A stretch of 64,000 nt of DNA from Hevea brasiliensis (lineage: Eukaryota; Streptophyta; Magnoliopsida; Malpighiales; Euphorbiaceae), in the NCBI RefSeq assembly GCF_030052815.1, contig NC_079495.1, positions 31,777,967 through 31,841,966 of the forward strand. Direction: 5' to 3'. The notes beneath the pieces are model-generated. The model was given only the letters and a program-made list of their open reading frames with translations, was not told where the DNA came from and did no database searches. A program made the translations under genes and the position numbers. Every line of letters starts with the position of its first letter. Positions within the stretch are counted from its first letter, which is position 1. Of the stretch, positions 12,582 to 24,101 are shown one piece after another.

Positions 12582-13803
12582 TCAGTCTCTTTTGTTTATT
12601 ATAGCGTATACTCTCGTTGAAGCATCACCCTGTTTTGGCTGATTCACAGTAGTCTGACTTCTAGGTGTACTACCCCTACCTCTACCTTTGCCTCTACTAA
12701 CTGATGGTGAACTCTTTGGGGTAGAAACTTGGGTTGATCCCTTTGGTGTAGTAAATGATCCAGAACGACCTGGATTTACACAATCCTTAGCAAAATGACC
12801 AGTCTCTCCACAATTAAAGCATGCTCCTACGGCTCTATAACATACCCCACTATGTGGTTTACCACAAGTTTCACAAAGTCGATCCGACAACATTTGGTTT
12901 TCGTTGAGTTGGTGATCGGATCGAGGTGGTTTCTCATTCAAAAGATCTATCTCTACCCGACTTCTTACTATATCTGTCGTAACCCCCAAAGTTTATCCTC
13001 TTTCCAAGAGGGACCACTAGAACTCTGTCACTGACTTTCCTCTTTTTTCGCTTTCTCCGATTTCTTTTCTCAAGGGCCGCTTTAGATTCAATTCTTTCTA
13101 ATTCTAGTGCTTAAGAAATAAGCTCAGAGAAGTTATTATGTTTGAATCCGACCACTTGTAATCTAATACTAGGCTTCAAGCCGGTTTCAAACCTCTTACA
13201 TCTCTCCCTGCTGGTAGAAAGTAGACTTACTGCATAATGGCTTAGGTGGGAGAATTCCCTTTCATACTCAGCCACTGATCTGCCCCCCTGTTTCAGACTT
13301 AGGAATTCTTGCAGCTTTTGGTCTACATAAGCATCTGGGAGATCTTTTTGCCTGATTTCCCTGAGGTAGTCATTCCTTGTTAGCACCGCAGTTCTATCGA
13401 TCGTGGGGATGGTTTTCCACCACCATAAGCATCCCCAGAGCAAAGATCGAGTACTCAAATCTAAGCTCCTCTGCAATGCAGTTTCTTGAATACCCTATCC
13501 ATCCTCTCTAACCATTGTTTCGCCTCTAGAGGATCTATCGCCCCTTGAACTCAGAGCCCCATACTTCATCAATTTGTCATATTGTCTAGTAGAAGACTGT
13601 GGTTGTACCACCGGTGTCTGTATTGGGACTTGAGTAGGCACATTACCATCCATTTGTTGGAACATTGCAGCTGGCCGAGCTTAATCGAGCAGAATCATGA
13701 TCGCAGGTGGTGCTCTTGAACCATCGACATTGTGTAGGCCCGGGGCATCCCCTTGCACCTCAACCTCAATAGATTGATCGACTGAACGATCACCCTCTTC
13801 CAT
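12582..13803 (-). pseudogene. Gypsy gag with zinc knuckles, copy 1
   Basis: Read on the minus strand from an ATG at 13801-13803 (MEEGDRSVDQS) to a stop near 12582. Visible parts are the capsid-like SVAEYEREFSHLSHYA motif at about 13250 and, near 12780-12890, two zinc-binding motifs: CETCGKPHSGVC and the canonical CX2CX4HX4C motif CFNCGETGHFAKDC. A basic Ser/Gly/Arg-rich tail ends in STRVYAIINKRD, the point where protease would begin in autonomous relatives. The frame is broken by a stop near 13690 and several small shifts. Gag packages RNA, so an intact parent could have formed particles using trans-supplied pol. Some breaks coincide with CAG/CTG positions and may not be real. Confidence 0.85.
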
Positions 13804-13973
13804 AGTCAATGCGAGGATTTTAGATCTCCTAAACCAATAACACAAGGAGATTTCCTCCCGTTAGTGCATATTTATAATGTAATGTACTGTATGTATCAAA
13901 CAATGATATTGAGCAGTTGTACTGTGAAGAAAGAATATTCAAATGACAGGTGAAAAAAGAATTTAAAAACTAT

Positions 13974-13985
13974 GCTCTGATACCA
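13974..13985 (-). promoter_or_regulatory. Primer binding site, internal region 1
   Basis: TGGTATCAGAGC on the minus strand, complementary to the 3' end of initiator tRNA-Met, eight bases from LTR2 (13994). It proves the minus-strand orientation and the LTR boundary. Confidence 0.88.
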
Positions 13986-13993
13986 CTAAAACA

Positions 13994-16900
13994 TGTCACA
14001 CCCTACCACTCTGTAAGGCATAACATGATCCCTTAGAATACCTAAAGAATTAACAACTCCGCTTCACGATAATCCATTAATTACACTACAAGGGATTTTA
14101 AAAACTTTTCTTACTTCTTTTACAGTGGTGAGCAGTATTTACAGGTGTGAAAGACTTTGGTGAACTGAAGTGAAACAACTAACTCATTTGATTTATTTGG
14201 AATATCTGTAAAAATTTTGGCAATGTGCCATTTGTATTTTGGACAAAACAGTTCTTGAGTAAAACTGTTAAAAGCACTTCAATATATTTTCAAATCTCAA
14301 CTCCAACATTTTTATCAACACAACACATTTCTCAAGTCAAATCCAGAGAAATTTTTCAAAGTCCGAGATAAGGAAATATAATACGCTTTTTACAAGTCAA
14401 ATAGCTCATAATTAATTTACAACTTCAAGGTACAATTTGAATTTGCAATCGCTCAAAACCAAAAACAAAATATACATACAGTGAATATACATTACATTAC
14501 AAAATACAAAATGCGGTATACTCACTATACCCAAAATCTCTCATTGGCGGTACTAGCAGCCTAGTCTGCTGCCCTATCTGTCATCTACTGCGACAAAGAA
14601 TAAAGCTATCACGAGACAATGTCTCAAGGTGCACAACATTAACCAAATACAAATTTTAAATCACAATTCATAAATCATATCAATAGTGGATACTTAAAAC
14701 CATAGTTAAATTCAAAACAATGAATGTCATAAGGAATTTAAACTCCAATTCACAAATTATCAAAATTCATAATAACACAATTTAGTCAAATAGTTTAAGA
14801 ATACCGTATTGCCAATTCATGCACAATTTGATCAAATAAATGAATAATACCTTTTTGCAAATCAATAACACAATTCGATCAAATAATTGAACAATACAAT
14901 GTTGCCAATCAATAACACAATTTAGGTCATGACACACATTTTTCCATATATGCCGTGTTGTACACCACGACAAGACATACTCACCCCAATAATCGAAATC
15001 AATGAGGGAGGAAGCTAGCTATCTAATGAGTACTCATCCATACTCACCTCAGACTGGGAAGTCAAAGAGGGAGGAACATAATCATACTCACCCCAGACTG
15101 ATAAGTCAAAGAGGGAGGAATAATCACACTCACCCCATTAATGGAGGAGGAACATAATATCCGTGTCATGCCAATTGTGAGTCAAAACAATTCCAAACAT
15201 TTTATTCAAATGATCCGTAAGAATCCAATAAATTTCCAAAGTTATAATTTCATTCACAAAATGGCAACACAATTCGTAATTTACTTCAATTTCCACAAAA
15301 ACCATTTACAGTGCTTTTCAATCAATAAGTATCCATCAATATCATTCAAACAATTTTTCACAGTTTCAAACCATTCACAATGTTTTTCAATCAATAAGTG
15401 TCCACCAAACACATTTCCACAATTTAAAACAATAATATACAAATAGTCAATATTTATTTCAATTGAAAATAATTCAAAAGAAAGCTTGTTGTGCACAAAC
15501 CTCGATATTTGTCTCCGGTCCCGACTCAAGATTTCTTTCCCTTTTTGAGTCCTTGTTAACCGAGAAACACAATTCAAGTGTTTCAGATCAAATTAAATTG
15601 TCTCTATCGATGGTGTTTGGTAAATAATGCACGAACTCAATTATTCACTTAATCACCTAATATACCGACCCTCTATGCGTTTTAGGTAAATTAGGTTTTA
15701 GTGTCGTTAATATATCACATTCGATAGGGTTTTAGGTTTGGTACGTTTTGCCAAACTCGTTTCCTTGTTTAGTGCATTTTAATGCAACTTGTCGATTCCG
15801 GATACGGTTTGACCTAACCGACGATCTAGTTCCCTCGGTTTTCGGGTCTCGGTCGAAACTACAAACTTGTAGATCTAGGTCTTATTGCACGCGGTGCAAA
15901 ATTTCAGGTCAATCCGAGTTAAGTAGACCAAGTTATGGTCATTACACTATTGCTGGTCAAATGGTATCAATTTAGGTCAATTTTTGGTCAATTTGGTCAA
16001 CTCTGGTTCGGCCAGTTTTGGACCCAATTTGTGCAAGCTTTTGACTTGCTTATGGTCATTTCTGGGCTTTGGTGTCTTCATAAGACTTGTAGGTATGGGT
16101 CTTAACTATTCATGGTTAAAATTTCAGGTCAATTGGACCTGTTTTGAGTGAGTTATGGCCTAAACACTCACTGCTGCCCAAATGGTCAGTTTTTAGGTCT
16201 CAAGTGTACCTAATCCGAATTGGTCATTTTTCACATCACCTTGCAAGCAGAATTTTGGCATGGTTTCTCAATGAAAGTTGGCACATTTTGTGCCTAGTTT
16301 CACCCCAAATTGGTCTCATACCAATTGAGGTTACACATTCAAGGTTATAGGCTAAAATATTCACTGCCCTCAATATGCATTTCACACCCCAACTTCAAAC
16401 ACATACTCACCTTGCAAGGTTTACTTCCATACCCTACCAAACTGTTTTGGCACATTACCAAAAACATTTTCTACATTACATTAGCATTATTTTGGGCAGA
16501 TTCCAATCACCCTCAACACACCAAATATCATTCACAATTACAATTTCTAAATACCATTACAACCACACCTAAACATTACAAACTTTACATACACTTTACA
16601 ACATTCATTCACATACATATCATCAATCCTTCTAGGTCAATATTCTGCCCACTCTTCCTTCAATATACACCATTTCTCAAGTGTCCACAAGCTGCCACAA
16701 AACATTCATCAACATCACATTGCCGTACCATATGCCAATTCCCATCAAAGTGCATAATTCACCATATAAACATGCAATAACTCACTAAGTTACTAAATCA
16801 CCATTATTAACATTCTTTCCCATCAATTATATGCACAAATACCTCATCATAAACGTGACCCATGGCTGTCCAAAATGAAAATAACAATAACCTTTCAAAC

Positions 16901-17820
16901 TTAAAATTTTCCTTCACCAAACTAATACCCATAACATGCACAAAAACTTTAACAAAGGATTTCTCAAAATGCAAACTTACCTTTATTTGTAACTTGCTAA
17001 ACCTTCACCAAACTTCTCAAATTGGGTGTCAATATCTTCCTTGTGATGTGTAGACAAAGTTTAATGAAGGAACTCAAGTGTTTGGAGTTGAAATGGAAGG
17101 AGGGATCAAGCTTGCATGAAAATGTCCATGGAGTTTTCTCTCCCTTCATTCACGGCTTGGATGGTAAATGAAGAAGATGAAGTGGCTGCTGGACATAGTG
17201 GACTTACATCAGCCCCATAATGTGTTTATTTTATTCTCTTAGTGGTCCACTTACTCTAATTAATTCATATTATAAGTTACTTTCACTTAATCCACATTAA
17301 ACCCTTAATTCTCACTATTTACTTTAGGTACCACCAATTTAATTTTTCATTTCATTTTCTAAGTGTAATATTATTTATTTTTAATGGAAATTTAGGTCAA
17401 AAGACACTTCGGATGTCAAATGACCATAATGCCCCTGCTCGTTTCGTTCCCATTTTTCAGTATACCGGTTTTGTCTGTTTTTCGATTTCTCACTTTTCTT
17501 TGTACTAATTATTTAATTTTTCTTTGATCTTTCTAATGATATTTATTCTTCAACAAGGGTCTATTTAAGTCCTAAAAATGTTTTCCGGGTTCCCAACGGT
17601 CCACGCCGTGACTTCTCACCCATCGTTAGGTTTCCATTGCTTAACTTGATCACATTTCTTTGCAATCATTTTTCTTTTGTTTTTCTTGTACTTTCTTTTC
17701 TTTTATTTCATTATTTTATGTCTCCTCACTCTCATTGAAGTGTGGTTCTAGGCATCCTAGTTGTCCGACAACACTGGTCACTAGAGCAGAACGCACTCTA
17801 CCGAACTTAGGGGTGTTACA
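13994..17820 (-). repeat. Array LTR2 (shared middle LTR)
   Basis: 3827 bp, slightly shorter than LTR1 (3854) and LTR3 (3856), mostly from many one- to few-base gaps and a ~30-base gap near 17595. It serves as 5' LTR for internal 1 and as 3' LTR for internal 2. Its internal sequence is otherwise colinear with the flanking LTRs. Confidence 0.92.
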
Positions 17821-18870
17821 ATTCTCCCCCTTAAATAAATTTCGTCCACGAAATTTTACCCGAGAATCATTTTACAATAGTCATACGTTTATTTTCTCCT
17901 TTCTATATGATCGTAAGACTTTTAACAATCTAATACAAATGTTTACTTTGTTTGGATAACACCAATCTCCTCTTACTATTATGTTGTCTAATATTTCACT
18001 CACGTTCCTTATTGAATGACCCTTGAGGTCATATTAGAATCATTCATCGTGCATTGGTCCTCGACCATTCTAGTCCATAGTCTTCCTCACATTCGAATAT
18101 TTCTTTGTTACATATGAATCAACTGCTCAAGTCTCTACTTCCATAACTCTTTTATCTCACAATGTTCTATAACTTACTTCCTTTTGAACTTAACTATAAC
18201 ATTTCGATATTTTAAATTTTGAGTTTTAGAACCCTAAGTAGGATTTTGAAACTTATTTCTAACAATTAAATTCTGTCCTGGCATAACTATGCCAATACAG
18301 ATGCCGTTGGCAACTATTCTCATCTAGGTGTATTATCGGTTAGTACGTAGCTCTACACAATAATCTCAAGTTAGTCAGAATCTGCACTACAAGATAAACA
18401 TCAAGAACATTGCATAGTTACTACGATACATCAGAATAGTTCATACTTTGTTATCTTTTATTCTTTTTGAATTCACTTATATTCGAATCTTATTCTGATT
18501 ACAATATCCATTAGTAATTTCTAACATTAACCTCCTTGCGCTTATCAAGAGCAATTCCATTCGCATCTTACTTTTACGCCCTCTTGCCTTACATTAAGTA
18601 GGCTCACGAATTAGCTTTATAATTTATGGTGTGTTAGGAAATACTTTTCGCCGAAAAACTCTTTCAAAACTAATTTCACTTATTATCACAATCCTTATCT
18701 TAAGGGCTAATCACTAATGCGTCAAAATTTATTCCTCTCAGAACGAATAACAACAGAACATATAGTTCTAACACTAATGTAAAAATATGAAAATTCCAGT
18801 CAAACAATACATATATATATCTCGTTGCTAATTGAGAAAGTACCAAGAATGATGTCAAAAGTCTCCTCTT
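17821..18870 (-). other. Post-gag remnant of internal region 2
   Basis: Colinear with 11547-12581 and equally free of pol motifs. The polypurine tract is at 17821-17832 on the minus strand. Small differences from copy 1 are scattered, several at CAG/CTG sites. Confidence 0.7.
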
Positions 18871-20054
18871 TTACGTCAGATAGCGTATACTCGTTGAAGC
18901 ATCACCCTGTTTTGGTGATTCACGATGAGTCGACTTCTAGGTGTACTACCCTACCTCTACCTTTGCCTCTACTAACGATGGTGAACTCTTTGGGGTAGAA
19001 ACTTGGGTTGATCCCTTTGGTGTAGTAAATGATCCGTAACGACTGGATTTACACAATCCATAGCAAAATGACCAGTCTCTCCACAATTAAAGCAAGCTCC
19101 TACGGCTCTATAACAAACCCCACTATGTGGTTTACCACAAGTGTCACAAAGTCGATCCGACAGCATTTGGTTTCGTTGAGTTGGTGATCGGATCGAGGTG
19201 GTTTCTGTCCAAAAGATCTATCTCTCTGACTTCTTACTATCTCTGCGTATCCCCAAAGTTTATCCTCTTTCCAAGAGGGACCACTAGAACTCGTTCACGA
19301 CTTTCCCTCTTTTTCGCTTCTCCGATTTCTTTTTCTCAAGAGCCGCTTGATTCAATTCTTTCTAATTCTAGTGCTTGAGATATAAGTTCAGAGAAGTTGT
19401 TATGTGTGAATCCGACCAATGGGAATCTGAGACTTGGCTTCTTGCCGGTTTCATACCTCTTCCATCTCTACCTGCTGGTAGTACGTAGACTTACTGCTTA
19501 ATGGCTTAGGTGGGAGAATTCCCTTTCATACTCGACCGATCGCCCTGCTTTTGGACTTAGGAATTCTTGCACTTTTGGTCTACATAAGCATCGGGGACAT
19601 ATTTTTGCCCGAATTCCCGAGGAAGTCATTCCATGTTAGCACTGCAGTTCTATCGATCGTGGGGATGGTTTTCCACCATAAGCATCCCCGTAGCAAAGAT
19701 ACCGAGTACTCAAATCTAAGCTCCTCTGCAATGCAGTTTCTTGAATACCCTATCCATCCTCTCTAACCATTGTTGCCTCTAGAGGATCTCGTCCCCTTGA
19801 ACTCTGTAGCCCCATACTTCATCAATTTGTCATATTGTCTAGCGTAAGATCGTGGTTGTACCACCTGTGACTGTATTGTGACTTGAGAAGGCATATAACC
19901 ATCCATTTGTTGGAACATTGCACCGTCTGCTTAATCGAAGCAGAATCGCTGCGATCGCAGGGTGTGCTCTGAACCACCGACATTATGTAGGCATGGGGCA
20001 TCCTTGCACCTCTGCCTCAATAGATTGATCGACTGATCGATCTCCCTCTTCCAT
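18871..20054 (-). pseudogene. Gypsy gag with zinc knuckles, copy 2
   Basis: The minus-strand counterpart of 12582-13803, from an ATG at 20052-20054. The zinc-knuckle stretch is preserved at about 19060-19160 (CDTCGKPHSGVC, then CFNCGETGHFAMDC). The capsid region is more disrupted than in copy 1: many one- and two-base gaps shift the frame. At several aligned positions CTG in copy 1 corresponds to CG here and CAG to CGA or CG. That pattern does not look like ordinary decay, so the true coding state is uncertain. No pol follows. Confidence 0.8.
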
Positions 20055-20221
20055 AGTCAATGCGAGGATTTTAGATCTCCTAAACCACTAACACAAGGAG
20101 ATTTCCTCCCGTTAGTGCATATTTATAATGTAATGTACTGTATGTATCAAACAATGATATTGAGCAGTTGTATCGTGAAGAAAGAATATTCAAATGACAG
20201 AAAACAGAATTTAAAAACTTT

Positions 20222-20232
20222 GCTCGATACCA
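20222..20232 (-). promoter_or_regulatory. Primer binding site, internal region 2 (one base short)
   Basis: On the minus strand it reads TGGTATCGAGC, against TGGTATCAGAGC in internal 1. One base of the CAG is missing. If real, this would weaken tRNA priming; it may instead be a consensus error. Confidence 0.75.
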
Positions 20233-20240
20233 CTAAAACA

Positions 20241-23200
20241 TGTCACACCCTACCCTCCAGAAGGCATAACATGATCCCAGTAGTATACCTAATGAATTAC
20301 CAACTCCGTCTCGATAATCCATTAAATACACTACAAGGGATTTTAAAACTTTTCTTACTTCTTTTACAATGGTGGCAGTATTTACAGTGTGAAAGACTTT
20401 GGTGAATCAAGTGAAACAACTAACTCATTTGATTTATTTGGAATATCTGTAAAAATTTTGGCAATGTGCCATTTGTATTTTGGACAAACAGTTCTTGAAA
20501 ACTCAGTAAAAGCACTTCAATATATTTTCAAATCTCAACTCCAACATTTTTATCAACACAACACATTTCTCAAGTCAAATCCAGTAGAAATTTTTCAAAG
20601 TCGAGATAAGGAAATATAATACAGTTTTTACAAGTCAAATAGCTCATAATTAATTTAAAACTTCAAGTTACAATTTGAATTTGCAACTGCTAAAAACCAA
20701 AAAAAAAATATACATACAGTGAATATACATTACAGTAAAAAATACAAAATGCGGTCTACTCACTATACCCAAAATCTCTCATTGGCGGTACTAGCGACCT
20801 AGTCTGCGCCCTATCTGTCTGTCTACTGCGACAATAAAAGCTATCACGAGACAATGTCTCAATGGTGCACAACATTAACCAAATACAAATTTTAAATCAC
20901 AATTCATAAATCATATCAATAGTGGATACTTAAAACCATAGTTAAATTCAAAACAATGAATGTCATAAGGAATTTAAACTCCAATTCACAAATTATCAAA
21001 ATTCATAATAACACAATTTAGTCAAATAGTTTAAGAATACCGTATTGCCAATTCATGCACAATTTGATCAAATAAATGAATAATACCTTTTGCAAATCAA
21101 TAACACAATTTGATCAAACAATTGAACAATACAATGTTGCCAATCAATAACACAATTTAGGTCATGACACATTTTCCATATATGCCGTGTTGTACACCAC
21201 GACAAGACATACTCACCCCAATAATCGAAATCAATGAGGGAGGACGCTAGCTATCTAATGAGTACTCATCCATACTCACCTCAGACTGGGAAGTCAAAGA
21301 GGGAGGAACATAATCATACTCACCCCAGACTGATAAGTCAAAGAGGGAGGAATAATCACACTCACCCCATTAATGGAGGAGGAACATAATATCCGTGTCA
21401 TGCCAATTGTGAGTCAAAACAATTCCAAACATTTTATTCAAATGATCCGTAAGAATCCAATAAATTTCCAAAGTTATAATTTCATTCACAAAATGGCAAC
21501 ACAATTCGTAATTCACTTCAATTTCCACAAAACCATTTAGTGCTTTTCAATCAATAAGTATCCATCAATATCATTCAAACAATTTTTCACAGTTTCAAAC
21601 CATTCACAATGTTTTTCAATCAATAAGTGTCCACCAAACACATTTCCACAATTTAAAACAATAATATACAAATAGTCAATATTTATTTCAATTGAAAATA
21701 ATTCAAAAGAAACAGTTGTTGTGCACAAACCTCTGATATTTGTCTCCTGGTCCTGACTCAGTATTTCTTTCCCTTTTGCTGAGTCCTTGTTAACTGAGAA
21801 ACACAATTCGAAGTGTTTCAGTACCAAATTAAATTGTCTCTATCGATGGTGTTTGGTAAATAATGCACTGAACTCAATTATTCACTTAATCACCTAATAT
21901 ACCGACCCTCGTTGCGTTTTAGGTAAATTAGGTTTTAGTGTCGTTAATATGTCACATTCGATAGGGTTTTAGGTTTGGTACGTTTTGCCAAACTCGTTTC
22001 CTTGTTTAGTGCATTTTAATGCAACTTGCTGGATTCCGGGATACTGGTTTGACCTAACCGGACGATCTAGTTCCCTCGGTTTTCGGGTCTCGGTCGAAAC
22101 TACAAACTTGTAGATCTAGGTCTTATTGCACGCGGTGCAAAATTTCAGGTCAATCCGAGTTAAGTAGACCAAGTTATGGTCATTACACTATTGCTGGTCA
22201 AATGGTATCAATTTAGGTCAATTTTTGGTCAATTTGGTCAACTCTGGTTCGGCCAGTTTTTGGACCCGAACTTGTGCAAGCTTTTTGACTTGCTTATGGT
22301 CATTTCTGGGCTTTGGTGTCTTCATAAGACTTGTAGGTATGGGTCTTAACTATTCATGGTTAAAATTTCAGGTCAATTGGACCTGTTTTGAGTGAGTTAT
22401 GGCCTAAAAACTCACTGCTGCCCAAATGGTCAGTTTTTAGGTCTCAAGTGTACCTAATCCGAATTGGTCATTTTTCACATCACCTTGCAAGCAGAATTTT
22501 GGCATGGTTTCTCAATGAAAGTTGGCACATTTTGTGCCTAGTTTCACCCCAAATTGGTCTCATACCAATTGAGGTTACACATTCAAGGTTATAGGCTAAA
22601 ATATTCACTGCCCTCAATATGCATTTCACACCCCAACTTCAAACACATACTCACCTTGCAAGGTTTACTTCCATACCCTACCAAACTGTTTTGGCACATT
22701 ACCAACACACTTTCTACATTACATTAGCATTATTTTGGGCAGATTCCAATCACCCTCAACACACCAAATATCATTCACAATTACAATTTCTAAATACCAT
22801 TACAACCACACCTAAACATTACAAACTTTACATACACTTTACAACATTCATTCACATACATATCATCAATCCTTCTAGGTCAATATTCTGCCCACTCTTC
22901 CTTCAATATACACCATTTCTCAAGTGTCCACAAGCTGCCACAAAACATTCATCAACATCACATTGCCGTACCATATGCCAATTCCCATCAAAGTGCATAA
23001 TTCACCATATAAACATGCAATAACTCACTAAGTTACTAAATCACCATTATTAACATTCTTTCCCATCAATTATATGCACAAATACCTCATCATAAACGTG
23101 ACCCATGGCTGTCCAAAATGAAAATAACAATAACCTTTCAAACTTAAAATTTTCCTTCACCAAACTAATACCCATAACATGCACAAAAACTTTAACAAAG

Positions 23201-24096
23201 GATTTCTCAAAAATGCAAACTTACCTTTATTTGTAACTTGCTAAACCTTCACCAAACTTCTCAAATTGGGTGTCAATATCTTCCTTGTGATGTGTAAACA
23301 AAGTTTAATGAAGGAACTCAAGTGTTTGGAGTTGAAATGGAAGGAGGGATCAAGCTTGCATGAAAATGTCCATGGAGTTTTCTCTCCCTTCATTCACGGC
23401 TTGGATGGTAAATGAAGAAGATGAAGTGGCTGCTGGACATAGTGGACTTACATCAGCCCCATAATGTGTTTATTTTATTCTCTTAGTGGTCCACTTACTC
23501 TAATTAATTCATATTATAAGTTACTTTCACTTAATCCCACATTAAACCCTTAATTCTCACTATTTACTTTAGGTACCACCAATTTAATTTTTCATTTCAT
23601 TTTCTAAGTGTAATATTATTTATTTTTAATGGAAATTTAGGTCAAAAGACACTTCGGGATGTCAAATGACCATAATGCCTCTGTTAGATTCGTTCCGATT
23701 TTTCAGATTCTGGGTTTTGTCTGTTTTTCGATTTCTCACTTTTCTTTGTACTAATTATTTAATTTTTCTTTGATCTTTCTAATGATATTTATTCTTCAAC
23801 AAGGGTCTATTTAAGTCCTAAAAATGTTTTCCAGGGTTCCCCGCAGTCCAGGGCCAGTCAACGGTCCACGCCGTGACTTCCAGTCGTCACCCATCGTTAG
23901 GTTTCCCGGCTCGTTTAACTTGATCACATTTCTTTGCAATCATTTTTCCTTTGTTTTTCTTGTACTTTCTTTTCTTTTATTTCATTATTTTATGTCTCCT
24001 CACTCTCATTGAAGTGTGGTTCTAGGCATCCTAGCTGTCCGGACAACACTAGTCACTGGAGCAGCAGAACGCACTACCGAACTTAGGGGTGTTACA
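20241..24096 (-). repeat. Array LTR3 (5' LTR in element orientation)
   Basis: 3856 bp, colinear with LTR1, ending GTGTTACA at 24096 directly before the GGAGA duplication. At several sites it keeps CTG or CAG where LTR1 or LTR2 have shortened forms, and at others the reverse. Confidence 0.92.
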
Positions 24097-24101
24097 GGAG
24101 A
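24097..24101. repeat. Target site duplication of the triple-LTR array, right copy
   Basis: GGAGA, matching 7688-7692. After it the Gypsy A 5' LTR resumes. Confidence 0.9.

Larger units (their letters stand above)
7693..24096 (-). mobile_element. Triple-LTR array of a gag-only Gypsy (TR-GAG-like)
   Basis: A 16.4-kb minus-strand block with the order LTR1 (7693-11546), internal 1 (11547-13993), LTR2 (13994-17820), internal 2 (17821-20240), LTR3 (20241-24096). All three LTRs start TGTCACACCC and end GTGTTACA on the + strand. The whole block has one target duplication (GGAGA), so it occupies a single insertion site. Each internal region holds a gag gene and a non-coding remainder but no pol. A shared middle LTR is the expected product of unequal recombination between LTRs of the same element on sister chromatids or homologues. 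It could also have arisen by integration of a recombined DNA form. Confidence 0.9.

Noticed and set aside
12795..13034. Plus-strand frames opposite the array gag (also 19127-19378)
   Set aside because: They are shadows of the minus-strand gag zinc-knuckle region and have no features of their own.
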